64,000 bases of DNA from an uncultured Christensenellaceae bacterium (GCA_910586985.1 CAJUKK010000004.1:62001-126000), one strand, 5' to 3'. Counted from the stretch's first letter, positions 53,350 through 62,329 are shown. Translations and numbers: made by a program. The notes: a model not told the origin generated them from the sequence alone.

Positions 53350-53392
53350 TAACCCCTCGCGCGTGAATACGCGAGGGGTGTTTTTCTTTTTA
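53350..53392. terminator. Terminator of hppA (bidirectional)
   Basis: Stem ACCCCTCGCG/CGCGAGGGGT with T-rich flanks on both strands. Confidence 0.75.
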
Positions 53393-55564
53393 TCAACCCG
53401 ATATAAGGGAGAGCAGATTAAATTCGTTAAACACAACGACGCATACAAGCGATACCGTACTCATGATCTTAATTAAAATATCGAGAGACGGCCCTACCGT
53501 ATCTTTTAACGGATCGCCCACCGTATCGCCGACCACGGCAGCATCGTGCGCGGGCGTACCCTTGCCGTGCCCTTCGACTCCGCCCGCCTCGATATACTTT
53601 TTGGCGTTATCCCACGCGCCGCCCGCATTTCCCGAATATATCGCAAGCATGATTGCGGATAGCGTTGCTCCGATCAAAAGACCGCCCACAAAATACGCGC
53701 CGAACAGGAAACCGCAAACAACGGGGAACGCGATCGCAACCACCGCGGGCAAAATCATCTGTTTGAGCGCGCCCTGCGACGAAATGGTGATACAACGTTT
53801 ATAATCGGGATCTGCCGTGCCCTCTAAAATTCCGGGGATTTCGTTAAACTGACGGCGAACCTCTTCTACCATCTGCCGCGCCGCCTTTGCAACGGCGTTA
53901 ATGAGCATTCCGCTGAACAGGAACGGGAGCGCCGCGCCGAGAATCGCCCCTACGAGCACCTCGCGCGAGATAATATTCAGGAGCAGATCGTCCATAAACG
54001 AATAGAGATATCCGCTCATCATCGACATCGTGGCAAGCGCCGCCGAGCCGATTGCAAAACCTTTACCGATTGCCGCGGTGGTGTTACCTACGCTGTCGAG
54101 CTTATCGGTAATGCCGCGAACCTCTTCGTCGAGTCCGCTCATTTCCGCAATGCCGCCTGCATTGTCGCTGATCGGTCCGTAAGTGTCGACGGAGACCGTC
54201 GCCGCAACGAAGGAGAGCATACCCATTGCGCCGCACCCTACACCGTACATACCGCCAACGGAATAGCAGGCGAAGATCGCCGCGCCAAGGCACACAACGG
54301 GGAGCATACACGAGATCATACCCGTTGCCATCCCCTGCGTAATTGTAAGCGCGCTGCCCTCTTTGCTTGCATTGGAAATGCCCTTGGTGGGTTTAAAATC
54401 GTAACTCGTATAATACTCGGAAATCATACCGATCAGGATACCCGCAACAATTCCGATCGCCGCGCCGATCCAGGGCGTTACCGCACCCGCACGGAAACCC
54501 GCGTGGAAGAGCTGATCGCTGTCCTCTCCTCTGAACAACAGGAAACATAGGACGAATCCCAATATAACGGCAAACCCTGCGGAAATCCACGTTGCTAAGT
54601 TGAGTTCTCTGTGCGGATTTTCGGAGAGCTTGGGTTTGATCAGCGGATAACTGATACCGATGATACAGCCTAACAAGCCGATCGCCGCGAACAGAATGGG
54701 GAACGCGACGAGCTTTTGATAAATCGCCGCCGAGTTGAACCCCGCCTGATGTGAAAAAATCTCGATTGCAAGAATCGCCGTAGAGGCAATTGCGCCGACG
54801 AAGCTTTCGAGGAGGTCAGCGCCGAGCCCGGCTACGTCGCCCACGTTGTCGCCCACGTTATCCGCGATCGTCGCGGGGTTGCGCGGGTCGTCCTCGGGAA
54901 TATGCGCCTCCGTTTTTCCGACGAGGTCTGCGCCCATATCCGCCGCCTTGGTATAGATACCGCCGCCGACGCGGTTGAACATTGCAATGATACTGCAACC
55001 GAGCGCGTAACCCGAGAGTATAAGCGAAAGGCTGTAAGGCTGTTTTGTAACGGGGTTGATTTTCGTCATGACCCCGCCCGATGCGGTTACGTCGAGCATG
55101 CCTTCCCACAGTCCGAAACACAGATATACAATGAGAATGCCGGCAAGCGCGAATCCCGCAACGCAAAGTCCCATAACGGAACCGCCGCGGAAGGCAACTT
55201 TGAGCGTTTTTCCCGTTTTACGCGTTTCGTTCGCCGTATTTGCAACGCGCACGTTTGCATAAGTTGCGATCTTCATACCGATAAAACCCGCCGCACTCGA
55301 CATAAGCGCGCCGAGAACGAACGCGATCCCCGTCTCCCAAGAGATGACGATCGCAAGGATCGCAGCGATCGCGATTCCGATAATCGCAACAATTTTGTAT
55401 TCGTAGCGGATAAAGGCGTTTGCCCCCTCGCGGATCGCCGCCGCAATCTTCTGCATGCGCTCGTTGCCCTCTTTGAGCTTACGCACGAGAAAGAAATTGA
55501 GCGCGGCGTACCCCAGCGCGAGTACCGCTGCGAACATGACGATAATCATTAAAAGATTATTCAT
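53393..55564 (-). CDS. hppA: Membrane-bound cation-pumping pyrophosphatase
   Basis: A 723-residue pump with about 16 membrane helices that couples pyrophosphate hydrolysis to H+ or Na+ export. The substrate-site block ADLVGKTEAHIPEDDPRNP, then ADNVGDNVGDVAGLGADL, is unmistakable. Near residue 470 GNTTAAIGKGFAIGS carries Ala and Gly where K+-independent enzymes have Lys and Thr, so it is the K+-dependent type. Na+ versus H+ specificity is not settled. The start at 55564 is preferred because GGGAG is 8 bases upstream; an ATG two codons earlier is too close. Monocistronic. Confidence 0.95.
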   Translation of the reverse strand: MNNLLMIIVMFAAVLALGYAALNFFLVRKLKEGNERMQKIAAAIREGANAFIRYEYKIVAIIGIAIAAILAIVISWETGIAFVLGALMSSAAGFIGMKIATYANVRVANTANETRKTGKTLKVAFRGGSVMGLCVAGFALAGILIVYLCFGLWEGMLDVTASGGVMTKINPVTKQPYSLSLILSGYALGCSIIAMFNRVGGGIYTKAADMGADLVGKTEAHIPEDDPRNPATIADNVGDNVGDVAGLGADLLESFVGAIASTAILAIEIFSHQAGFNSAAIYQKLVAFPILFAAIGLLGCIIGISYPLIKPKLSENPHRELNLATWISAGFAVILGFVLCFLLFRGEDSDQLFHAGFRAGAVTPWIGAAIGIVAGILIGMISEYYTSYDFKPTKGISNASKEGSALTITQGMATGMISCMLPVVCLGAAIFACYSVGGMYGVGCGAMGMLSFVAATVSVDTYGPISDNAGGIAEMSGLDEEVRGITDKLDSVGNTTAAIGKGFAIGSAALATMSMMSGYLYSFMDDLLLNIISREVLVGAILGAALPFLFSGMLINAVAKAARQMVEEVRRQFNEIPGILEGTADPDYKRCITISSQGALKQMILPAVVAIAFPVVCGFLFGAYFVGGLLIGATLSAIMLAIYSGNAGGAWDNAKKYIEAGGVEGHGKGTPAHDAAVVGDTVGDPLKDTVGPSLDILIKIMSTVSLVCVVVFNEFNLLSLISG

Positions 55565-55597
55565 GTGCATTTCTCCCTATAATTGGTTATTATTGCC

Positions 55598-55626
55598 ATT
55601 ATAGCATAAAAATTAACGTTTGTCCA
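55598..55626 (-). promoter_or_regulatory. Promoter of hppA
   Basis: Minus strand TGGACA (55626-55621) and TATAAT (55603-55598), spacer 17 bp, with TG one base before the -10. Confidence 0.7.
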
Positions 55627-55667
55627 TACGCATTTTTGAAAAAAATACGTGGATTTTGTGTTTGTAT

Positions 55668-55717
55668 AATTGAGGTGTTAATTTTTCCGCAAGGAAGAGT
55701 TGACACCTCAATTTTTA
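55668..55717 (+). repeat. Two-tier hairpin at the left edge of the terminal gene cluster
   Basis: An outer 11-bp stem (AATTGAGGTGT at 55668-55678 with ACACCTCAATT at 55703-55713) encloses an inner TTCC/GGAA stem closed by a GCAA tetraloop (55685-55696), and TTTATTT follows. It lies between hppA and the first gene of the cluster. It could be a leader terminator, an element boundary or a protein-binding site; its 5' arm overlaps a TATAAT at 55665-55670. Confidence 0.65.
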
Positions 55718-55756
55718 TTTGGTGGCGACCATACGCAAAGGAGTAATGTAGGCAAA

Positions 55757-56302
55757 ATGGCAAATGTGAAAGAAGAAGTGAAGAACGAAGCGAAGATTGC
55801 AGAAGCGGCAGAAGAAGTTGTGAAGCAGTCGGCAAAAGCAATGGAAGCGACGGAAGCACTCGCGGCAATGGACGAAATGGACGAATCGGCGGCAGAAGAG
55901 CAAGAAATTCAACTTCCCAAAATTTATGTGGTTCGCAGGTCGTACATTAACAAGTCGAACGGTAAAAAGCAATGGGAGTATATTCTCCCCGCTGTGTTCC
56001 GTGGAAGCGTTTCGGAAGTACATTTTAAGGCTTCCGACGTGGACGGTTACGAAGCGTTGGACAAGCTGTTCAGCGGCGGCGTGAAGAAAATCGAGTTACA
56101 GGTGCACGAAGAAAAGCAGTACGACGAGCATACGGGTTTGCGCAAGTACATGGTGTACGAAGTCGTGTATACGGACGAGTTCGGTTTCGAGTGGCGTTAT
56201 CCTCTCAAAACCGTGCGTGGAAGCGATAAAGCCGTTATGGAAAACTATATCCGTCTTTTACGCTTTGAAGCCGAGCAAACGGCAAAAGCGACGAAAAAAT
56301 AA
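55757..56302 (+). CDS. Unknown protein, first gene of terminal cluster
   Basis: A 181-residue soluble protein. The first 60 residues are Ala/Glu/Met-rich and helical. The remainder (about 60-170) looks like an alpha/beta domain, with LPKIYVVRRSYINKSNGKKQWEYIL and a conserved-looking YEVVYTDEFGFEWRYPLKT. No family recognised. The start at 55757 (MANVKEE) is chosen by codon pattern; an AAGGAG lies about 12 bases further up, so spacing is long. It opens the co-directional cluster. Confidence 0.65.
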   Translation: MANVKEEVKNEAKIAEAAEEVVKQSAKAMEATEALAAMDEMDESAAEEQEIQLPKIYVVRRSYINKSNGKKQWEYILPAVFRGSVSEVHFKASDVDGYEALDKLFSGGVKKIELQVHEEKQYDEHTGLRKYMVYEVVYTDEFGFEWRYPLKTVRGSDKAVMENYIRLLRFEAEQTAKATKK

Positions 56303-56307
56303 AAAAG

Positions 56308-56358
56308 AATGCCGTTTGGGTTACGGGGAAAACCGTGTTCCCCGAACGGCATTTTTGT
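56308..56358 (+). terminator. Terminator-like hairpin inside the cluster
   Basis: Stem AATGCCGTT/AACGGCATT with inner GG/CC pairing, followed by TTTTG. It is immediately upstream of the ribosome site of the next gene, an unusual place for a terminator in a co-directional cluster. Confidence 0.6.
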
Positions 56359-56373
56359 TTAAGAGGTACGGAT

Positions 56374-57102
56374 ATGATTAACTTCAATGCAAAAAAATTT
56401 GATCGTGTACGGGATAACGATACGGAACTTGTTACAGTTTTGAAATCTTATTCCGATACCATTCAAAAAGACTTGTCGGAAAACAAAACGAATTTCTTTT
56501 ATCTCGGCGTGCATTTGATTGACCTTTACACAAGCAACGCTTATGCAATGAACGGTTATAGTATCGGCAGTCTTGAAAAAGACGGTTTTCGTGTACCCGT
56601 TGGGGCGGGTAATTGCTGTTCGGCATATTTCTTTGCGTATTGCTTTTATAAGTTCGGTTTGGATAAGTCGCAGGTAAGTCGTTTCATGAATATCGTGGAC
56701 GAGTTTGGCGACGGGTTGCGCGGGTTCAAAAAGTCATGGAATAAATTCAGCTATTCGCAGTTGGTTGAATTACTTCCCCTTTCGGCAGAACAGCGCAAGC
56801 CTGTAACCCCGACATGGACGATTAAGCAAATACGTGATTACAAGAAAACGCTTGTGGCAACTCCGCAAGAGGAAGCCGAAGAACCGACCCAAACGGAAGA
56901 GCCGCCGAGCAAATACGCCCGCTTTGAGAAATGGACGAAGAACGAGCTTTGCGACAAAATCTTTGAGCTTGAACAGGAACGGGAAATGCTTTTGGACAAA
57001 ATCGAAGCATTGCAGGCGGAATCTTTGGAAGTAGACGAATTTTCGGAAGCAAGTTTCCTTGCGGAAGGACTACCGTTAAAAGATTGCGGGGGTGTAGAAT
57101 GA
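56374..57102 (+). CDS. Unknown protein with coiled-coil C terminus (mobile-element type)
   Basis: A 242-residue protein with AGAGG upstream. The N-terminal half (about 1-150) is helical, with NGYSIGSLEKDGF, a Cys pair (NCCSAYFF) and a block LSRFMNIVDEF-like (here SRFMNIVDEFGDGL) followed by YSQLVELLPLSAEQR. The last part resembles a ParB/KorB-like recognition of an N-terminal helix pair in phage and conjugative element proteins. A coiled coil follows (about 195-225). Function not assigned. It overlaps the next gene by ATGA. Confidence 0.7.
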   Translation: MINFNAKKFDRVRDNDTELVTVLKSYSDTIQKDLSENKTNFFYLGVHLIDLYTSNAYAMNGYSIGSLEKDGFRVPVGAGNCCSAYFFAYCFYKFGLDKSQVSRFMNIVDEFGDGLRGFKKSWNKFSYSQLVELLPLSAEQRKPVTPTWTIKQIRDYKKTLVATPQEEAEEPTQTEEPPSKYARFEKWTKNELCDKIFELEQEREMLLDKIEALQAESLEVDEFSEASFLAEGLPLKDCGGVE

Positions 57103-57296
57103 AAGGCTTTATTGAACTGACGGAATGCGAAAGCGGTTGCAAAGTCCTCTATGCTCTTTCTAAAATTCAAGCGGTCGTATCGGACGGTAGAGATACGTTT
57201 ATCGAAACAGGATTTGACAAAAAAGGCGAAAGTGCGGGCGCGTATGTGCGAGAAAGCTACGAGGAAATCAAAGGCAAGATTGAACAGGCAAGTTAA
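57099..57296 (+). CDS. Small FlbD-like protein, unknown
   Basis: A 65-residue protein starting in a 4-bp overlap (ATGA) with the upstream gene, hence translationally coupled. The pattern (short beta strands FIELTECESGCKVLYALSKIQAV, then a helical end VRESYEEIKGKIEQA) resembles the small beta-hairpin proteins related to FlbD found in phages and integrative elements. No function can be given. Confidence 0.7.
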   Translation: MKGFIELTECESGCKVLYALSKIQAVVSDGRDTFIETGFDKKGESAGAYVRESYEEIKGKIEQAS

Positions 57297-57300
57297 TTGC

Positions 57301-57360
57301 GGGTCAACGATCTGAGCGAACGAGCTGCGCGAAGCACCGGCGGCAAGTTCCGCGGTCAAA
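57301..57360 (+). repeat. 60-bp intergenic repeat, copy R1
   Basis: GGGTCAACGATCTGAGCGAA to CGCGGTCAAA. It differs from copy R2 at one position in 60. It lies between two genes and begins 4 bp after the stop codon. It can fold with GAAC/GTTC as outer pairs. Confidence 0.9.
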
Positions 57361-57381
57361 ATTAAAAAGGACGGTATCGGT

Positions 57382-57618
57382 ATGAACAAGAAGAAAAAGA
57401 CGGAAACGGTTATTCTTGCCGAAATGTTGAAAGCGGCAAAATACGAGCGCATTTATCAAGCGTTGAAAGATATTTTGAAATACGAGATAACGGCGCAAGG
57501 CAAAGACGGTAAAGCAGAAATCGACTATGCGGCAACGTGTAGTGCGATTAAGACAAAAGCACGAATGGCGATCGACTTCGTTGCCGATTTGGATAAAAAC
57601 GGCGATGACGAGAAATAA
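57382..57618 (+). CDS. Small helical protein, unknown
   Basis: A 78-residue, largely helical protein (ILAEMLKAAKYERIYQALKDILKYEI) with a charged N terminus (MNKKKKTETV). AAGGACGG lies about 12 bases upstream of the ATG, just after repeat R1. No family recognised. It belongs to a row of small genes typical of accessory regions of mobile elements. Confidence 0.65.
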   Translation: MNKKKKTETVILAEMLKAAKYERIYQALKDILKYEITAQGKDGKAEIDYAATCSAIKTKARMAIDFVADLDKNGDDEK

Positions 57619-57633
57619 CAGCGAGGTAAAATT

Positions 57634-57909
57634 ATGTCAAAAAAATACACGGTTGAGCAACGGGCAAATTTTCATAAACGGCGGGTTAATAACACAAAGG
57701 TATCCGAAAACAAACAGTGTTATTCTCGTAATTGGCTTGACGGCTATACCGATACCCATGCGGAAAACAACTATAAGGCGGTGTGCGCCGAAATCAAGCA
57801 AAAGAAAGGACACGTTTCAAAGCCCTATTCGATTGTGTTGCATGGGTATCGAAATGGTTTGAAAGCACAGTTGGATAAAAAAGCGGCGGTAACGCGCGGG
57901 AGGAAATAA
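57634..57909 (+). CDS. Small basic protein, unknown
   Basis: A 91-residue basic protein (MSKKYTVEQRANFHKRRVN at the start, TRGRK at the end) with GCGAGG 9 bases upstream. The composition (many Lys, Arg, Asn, Tyr) suggests nucleic-acid contact, but no motif is recognised. It ends 4 bp before the next gene and probably shares its message. Confidence 0.65.
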   Translation: MSKKYTVEQRANFHKRRVNNTKVSENKQCYSRNWLDGYTDTHAENNYKAVCAEIKQKKGHVSKPYSIVLHGYRNGLKAQLDKKAAVTRGRK

Positions 57910-57913
57910 GGCT

Positions 57914-59437
57914 ATGCGAAACGAATTACAGCGGCACAAGAGAAGCGACAAGGTGAAATGGGTGCTTACGGGCATTATGTTTTTTCTTGCGTTTATCATG
58001 ATTGCGGGGCTTATCTTGCAAGTATTCGGCACGGGCAAAACGAAGCCGTCCGAATGGTTTAAGCAGCAAGACAGCGAGCAAACGGAACAACCTCCCGCCG
58101 AGGGCGGCAAGAACGGCACGGCGCGCACGCGCGTAAAGGCAATGGCGGCAACGTTCGCCGCAGAAAGCAACAAAAACGAGGACGGTATTACGCCGCTTTC
58201 TGTAACAAGGGAAATAAGTGCGCCGACTGGTGCTTATTGTTATAAGAATGATTTTGTTTCTTTTTTTTGGGAAGACACTCAGATAACGACGATACAAGGT
58301 GAAGCTATTTCTGCCGCTTTATATATTATGGCGGACGCTACATATATGTGGGTATATGTAACTTCTATAAGATCCGTTTTTTTTGATGTGTATGCAATTT
58401 ATAAAGCGGAAATAAAAATTTCAGGCGCATCCGATTCTTTTATGGTACCCTTGTCCCGTCAATCCGATAATAGTTTGGCATCAAGTTATATTCCATTGTT
58501 AAACATATTAACGGGTATAACTAGTGATCGTCTTTATATGACGTCAAATGCGTGTATTCGATGTGAAAAGTCGCCTGTATCTCTTCCCGCTGATCCTGTA
58601 AAGGAAGGTCATACGTTTGTTGGGTGGTATTATGACAGCGCATTTACCCGCCCGTATGACGGACAGCCGATCTATGCGGATACTCAACTTTATGCCAAGT
58701 TTGAAATTCACAAGTTTACGGTAACGTTTAATTCGGATGGCGGGAGTGCGGTTGCAAATCAATCGGTGAATTGGAACACGGCGGCAACGCTTACCACCCC
58801 AACCCGTGAAAAATACGCCTTTAAGGGTTGGTTTTTGCCGAACGGAACGCAGTACACGAATCAACCGATTAAGGAAAATACCACGCTTACGGCGCAATGG
58901 GAACGGAATGTATTTAATGTAACATTTGGTACGAACGGCGGAACATGGGTTGACAATATGGAAGTCAACTTAAATTCTTCAGTAACGTTGCCCGCGACTA
59001 CAAGAACCGGTTATATTTTCAAGGGTTGGTTTTTATCGGACGGAACGCAGTACACAAATCAACCCGTAACGGACGATATGACACTCACAGCGCATTGGGA
59101 AGTACAAACGTTTACGGTAACGTTTTACGTGGACGGCGAAGTGTACTCAACAAAGACGGTTGAATACGGGCAAGGTCTTGCAAAGGTTGCAGAAACGGCA
59201 AACTTGAAAATGCTGTCCGTGCGCATGGAAAGCGGTGTGCCAACATTCGACGATAACGGCGCGGTAATCGTAACGGAAAATTGTTCGGTGGAAGCGCAGG
59301 AAATGAGCGACACGGACAAGGCAATTAACACGGTAAAGCAAAACAAATGGGCGATTATCGGCGGTGTTGCGGGCGGCGTTGCGCTGATCGCGGTTATTGC
59401 GGCAGTCTGCGGCGGCAAGCGGAAACGCAAGCGTTAA
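57914..59437 (+). CDS. Surface protein with InlB-type beta-grasp repeats
   Basis: A 507-residue membrane-anchored surface protein. An N-terminal helix (about 18-40) is followed by a linker and a unique domain (about 90-215). Three InlB B-repeat (Listeria-Bacteroides, Flg_new) modules come next, from about 215 to 410, each ending in GWYYD- or GWFL-type motifs and AxF/AxW. A C-terminal helix (about 475-497) ends in GGKRKRKR. The repeats are found in adhesins. No sortase motif is present, so the C-terminal helix is the anchor. The start at 57914 has AGGAAATAAGGC upstream. Confidence 0.82.
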   Translation: MRNELQRHKRSDKVKWVLTGIMFFLAFIMIAGLILQVFGTGKTKPSEWFKQQDSEQTEQPPAEGGKNGTARTRVKAMAATFAAESNKNEDGITPLSVTREISAPTGAYCYKNDFVSFFWEDTQITTIQGEAISAALYIMADATYMWVYVTSIRSVFFDVYAIYKAEIKISGASDSFMVPLSRQSDNSLASSYIPLLNILTGITSDRLYMTSNACIRCEKSPVSLPADPVKEGHTFVGWYYDSAFTRPYDGQPIYADTQLYAKFEIHKFTVTFNSDGGSAVANQSVNWNTAATLTTPTREKYAFKGWFLPNGTQYTNQPIKENTTLTAQWERNVFNVTFGTNGGTWVDNMEVNLNSSVTLPATTRTGYIFKGWFLSDGTQYTNQPVTDDMTLTAHWEVQTFTVTFYVDGEVYSTKTVEYGQGLAKVAETANLKMLSVRMESGVPTFDDNGAVIVTENCSVEAQEMSDTDKAINTVKQNKWAIIGGVAGGVALIAVIAAVCGGKRKRKR

Positions 59438-59457
59438 AAGGAAATAACAAAGTACCG

Positions 59458-59497
59458 AGATAACGGGGCGGGATAGTTCCCGTTCCGTTATTTTCGA
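59458..59497 (+). terminator. Terminator-like hairpin inside the cluster
   Basis: Stem ATAACGG/CCGTTAT with inner GGGA/TCCC, followed by TTTTCG; it lies just upstream of the next ribosome site. Confidence 0.6.
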
Positions 59498-59511
59498 TTT
59501 GAGGTGAAAAT

Positions 59512-60072
59512 ATGTCAAATAAGAAAAGCAATTTTATCGTAACGCTTGTATCGTTTCTGATCGTCGCGCTGTTGGTCGCGGTTGCGGTCGGCGTAATACT
59601 CAAATATACAAGCGGCGGGAATGAAAGTTTCAAAACGTTCTATGTGCAATACGGGAACGAAAAGATACTTTCCACCGATACCGAAAAGCAAATGAAATTG
59701 GAAAGCGGAAAGCTGTACTATTTCGAGGTTGGCTATCCTCTCGACGTGGGAAAAGACAAACCCCGCGATTATTCGGTGTGTGTTATGCCAAACACGAAAA
59801 ATAATTTTGACTTTACGGCGGACGGTGAATATCTGTCATGGAAAGGCGACGTACCCGAATTGTCGCAGTATTTCGGGCTGACGAAACAAGCAACTTCATT
59901 TACGTTGTACGTTCCCGAAAATACGAGCTTGCAGACAATATTACAGGGCGTGTATGCGGGTAAGACGGTCAATTCCCCTACCGTACAGGAAATCGGTTCG
60001 GAGTACCTTTATACGCTTGTAGTATCGTCGTATAACGGCAAGACAACGTACAAAATCAATTTGGCGTTATAA
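59512..60072 (+). CDS. Membrane-anchored extracellular protein, unknown
   Basis: A 186-residue protein with an N-terminal helix (about 9-32) and an extracellular-looking beta-rich domain (about 40-185, with FYVQYGNEKIL, LYYFEVGYPLDVG and YSVCVMPNT). GAGGTG lies 5 bases before the ATG. No family is recognised. It stands between the InlB-repeat protein and a large signal-peptide protein, so the three may act together on the surface. Confidence 0.7.
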   Translation: MSNKKSNFIVTLVSFLIVALLVAVAVGVILKYTSGGNESFKTFYVQYGNEKILSTDTEKQMKLESGKLYYFEVGYPLDVGKDKPRDYSVCVMPNTKNNFDFTADGEYLSWKGDVPELSQYFGLTKQATSFTLYVPENTSLQTILQGVYAGKTVNSPTVQEIGSEYLYTLVVSSYNGKTTYKINLAL

Positions 60073-60087
60073 CGTGGTCAAGGTTCA

Positions 60088-60147
60088 GGGTCAACGATCT
60101 GAGCGAACGAGCTGCGCGAAGCACCAGCGGCAAGTTCCGCGGTCAAA
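60088..60147 (+). repeat. 60-bp intergenic repeat, copy R2
   Basis: Matches R1 at 59 of 60 positions. It is followed immediately by AATCGAGGTGAAAC and the start of the next gene, a block also shared with R3, so the repeat plus ribosome site forms one 5' leader. Confidence 0.9.
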
Positions 60148-60161
60148 AATCGAGGTGAAAC

Positions 60162-62198
60162 ATGAAAACATTACATAAAAGAATTTTATCGGTAATTGCG
60201 GTTGCGTTTATGGCGGTTCTTACGGTCTTTATTTCCGCCATGCAACCGCAAGCAACCGTATTCGCGGCGGGTACGAACGAAACGCAGTTTGAGAAAACGG
60301 GCGTATTGGACGATTTGCAAAGCTCGAAAGAGTTTAACATTCAAAACTACCCTTTTCAAGAAACAAGCAAGCCGCAAATGCACGTTATTAACGTGGTCGA
60401 ATATTGCTATTCGTTCCGTGCGAATCAGCGCGGGAATTACGGGTTATATCTCTATGTTTATAACCCGAACGGACAAGACATTTTAACGGACAGCATCGCC
60501 AATAAGGTACAGATTGCCGTGAAATATGACAGTTCCCCCGTTACGGAAGAAAGCAAGCCCACCGATTACGAAAAGTTCCGTTTGCAGTTTTGCAGTAAGT
60601 CGGCGGGCGAATACAAGAATTTGTTTTACAAATTCAAAGTTATGGATCATAAGAGCGCGGACGGAAAGACGATTGCCGAACGTGTAAACAGTATGGCGCG
60701 GCGTTACGATATATCGGGAATCGAATTACATACGCGCGGCAAAGATACCGCCGACGAATACCCGCTGACGGGCGCATACGCGCTTTCGGATACACATAAG
60801 GGTTACGGTTCGTTTACCTTTACAGGCTATGCCAAAGGCTACGGCGCGGACGAAGAAGCGGAAAGTACGCTTAATATGTCGGTAAATAAGCTCGAAACGG
60901 TTGAACTTGAAGTAAAACATACTTTTTACCGCACGAAAACGAGTACGCAAATTGATCACCAAAATCAGATTGACACCGTGTATTTTTCCGTTCCGAAACG
61001 GCTTTTTGACGATTACGGCAGATTGCAACGTATTAAAGCGGAATGGTACGAGTATGTAACCAAAGAGATTTTGGTTACGAGCAATCAAGAATTTTACAAT
61101 GCCGCGAAGCCCTATGAGGGTAAACCTGTATCAAGCGGTGATCCAAACAGTTTTGGACAATATAAATATAACAAAGAAGTCGGTTATAGCTTGGGCGTAA
61201 GAGCGGGAGACGCTGGCGATATGTGGCTTGCGCAGTGGGGTTGGAATTTGGGAGAAAACTTTTATCACCCTGCTTGTAATATTTTGTACTATATGTTTCC
61301 TACCGCGGATTGGTGCGATATAAAGGAATACGATCCATACGCTGATAACGTAGAAGCAACGGGCGGCGTATCAAGCAATCGTTTATACGAGTATATTAAG
61401 TCCTATAATAAATCGTTTGAAAAAGGAACTTTACCGATAAAAATGCAGTCAATTAGCGCGGATTTGTTCGAGGACGATATAGACGAAAGCCGTAAAATGG
61501 ATAACGAGCGTGGAAAAATTCAAAAAGGATATAGCTATTACGATTTCGATGCCGAGCTTGATTTGCAGGAATGGCAAGGTTGGGGCGATAACGATCATTC
61601 GTTTTGGGAAAATTCGGCAATGGTAGGATTTTGGAATGCGTTATTCGGTAAAGTACCCGAAGAAAGCGGAAAAACGATTTCGCCGATACAAGTTATTGAA
61701 AAGAATAGCCTGCTTATGAAATTATCCGATACGGAATTGTCGGACGAATTGTTTGTCAATTATGCCGACATTGCCGAATTGCGGAAAACGTATAACGAAG
61801 CAATTACCGTAAGCGGGAAAGACGACGAGGAAAAGGTGCTTGTGTTGTTCCGTTTTGCTGTAACCGATTATCTTTCAATGCCTACGGACATTATGAAAAT
61901 AAATGAAACTTTTCCGAATTTATCAAAGCACACTTCGGGGCAAGCCTATGTGGCAAAAGAAACGGTGTTTTTCGATTTTGACGTTATTCAGCTTTCGTTT
62001 CTCAAAGGTGAAGATTGGACGGTTATTCCGTGCGTTTCAAGCCCGATTGACATTGTGAATGCGATTACCCCGCCGACGCATATTCCCGACGATACGCCGT
62101 GGTGGCAAATCGTGGTTGCCGTGTTGCTTTTCGTCGTCGTGGTTATCATTGTGTACAAGCTTATTAAAGGCGTGTTATCGCTGATTTTTAAGAGGTAA
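60162..62198 (+). CDS. Large surface protein, C-terminally membrane-anchored
   Basis: A 678-residue exported protein. The signal peptide (about 4-32) ends in a QATVFAAG-type cleavage site. The ectodomain is rich in Tyr, Asp and Asn with no motif recognised. A Pro/Trp-rich linker (PPTHIPDDTPWW) leads to a C-terminal helix (about 652-672) and a short tail ending KGVLSLIFKR. Anchoring is like the InlB-repeat protein. Preceded by repeat R2 and GAGGTG. It probably builds a surface structure with its neighbours; function unknown. Confidence 0.75.
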   Translation: MKTLHKRILSVIAVAFMAVLTVFISAMQPQATVFAAGTNETQFEKTGVLDDLQSSKEFNIQNYPFQETSKPQMHVINVVEYCYSFRANQRGNYGLYLYVYNPNGQDILTDSIANKVQIAVKYDSSPVTEESKPTDYEKFRLQFCSKSAGEYKNLFYKFKVMDHKSADGKTIAERVNSMARRYDISGIELHTRGKDTADEYPLTGAYALSDTHKGYGSFTFTGYAKGYGADEEAESTLNMSVNKLETVELEVKHTFYRTKTSTQIDHQNQIDTVYFSVPKRLFDDYGRLQRIKAEWYEYVTKEILVTSNQEFYNAAKPYEGKPVSSGDPNSFGQYKYNKEVGYSLGVRAGDAGDMWLAQWGWNLGENFYHPACNILYYMFPTADWCDIKEYDPYADNVEATGGVSSNRLYEYIKSYNKSFEKGTLPIKMQSISADLFEDDIDESRKMDNERGKIQKGYSYYDFDAELDLQEWQGWGDNDHSFWENSAMVGFWNALFGKVPEESGKTISPIQVIEKNSLLMKLSDTELSDELFVNYADIAELRKTYNEAITVSGKDDEEKVLVLFRFAVTDYLSMPTDIMKINETFPNLSKHTSGQAYVAKETVFFDFDVIQLSFLKGEDWTVIPCVSSPIDIVNAITPPTHIPDDTPWWQIVVAVLLFVVVVIIVYKLIKGVLSLIFKR

Positions 62199-62202
62199 CG
62201 GC

Positions 62203-62319
62203 ATGAAGATAATAAAATGGTTGTTGCGGGCTGTAACGGTGCTAATCGGCGTTGCTATTCTTGCGTTCTTCGTTTGGCTCGGCGTACAGCTCGCGGAATT
62301 TGTCGGTTGGATAAAATAA
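62203..62319 (+). CDS. 38-residue membrane micro-protein
   Basis: ATG at 62203 with AGAGGTAACGGC upstream, 4 bp after the previous stop. The product is a single hydrophobic helix (LLRAVTVLIGVAILAFFVWLG) flanked by a basic start (MKIIKW) and a short tail ending in VGWIK. It ends 10 bp before the next gene. The good ribosome site and tight spacing support it as real. A second protein of this kind lies at 63845-63937. Confidence 0.6.
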   Translation: MKIIKWLLRAVTVLIGVAILAFFVWLGVQLAEFVGWIK

Positions 62320-62329
62320 GAGGTGCAGT

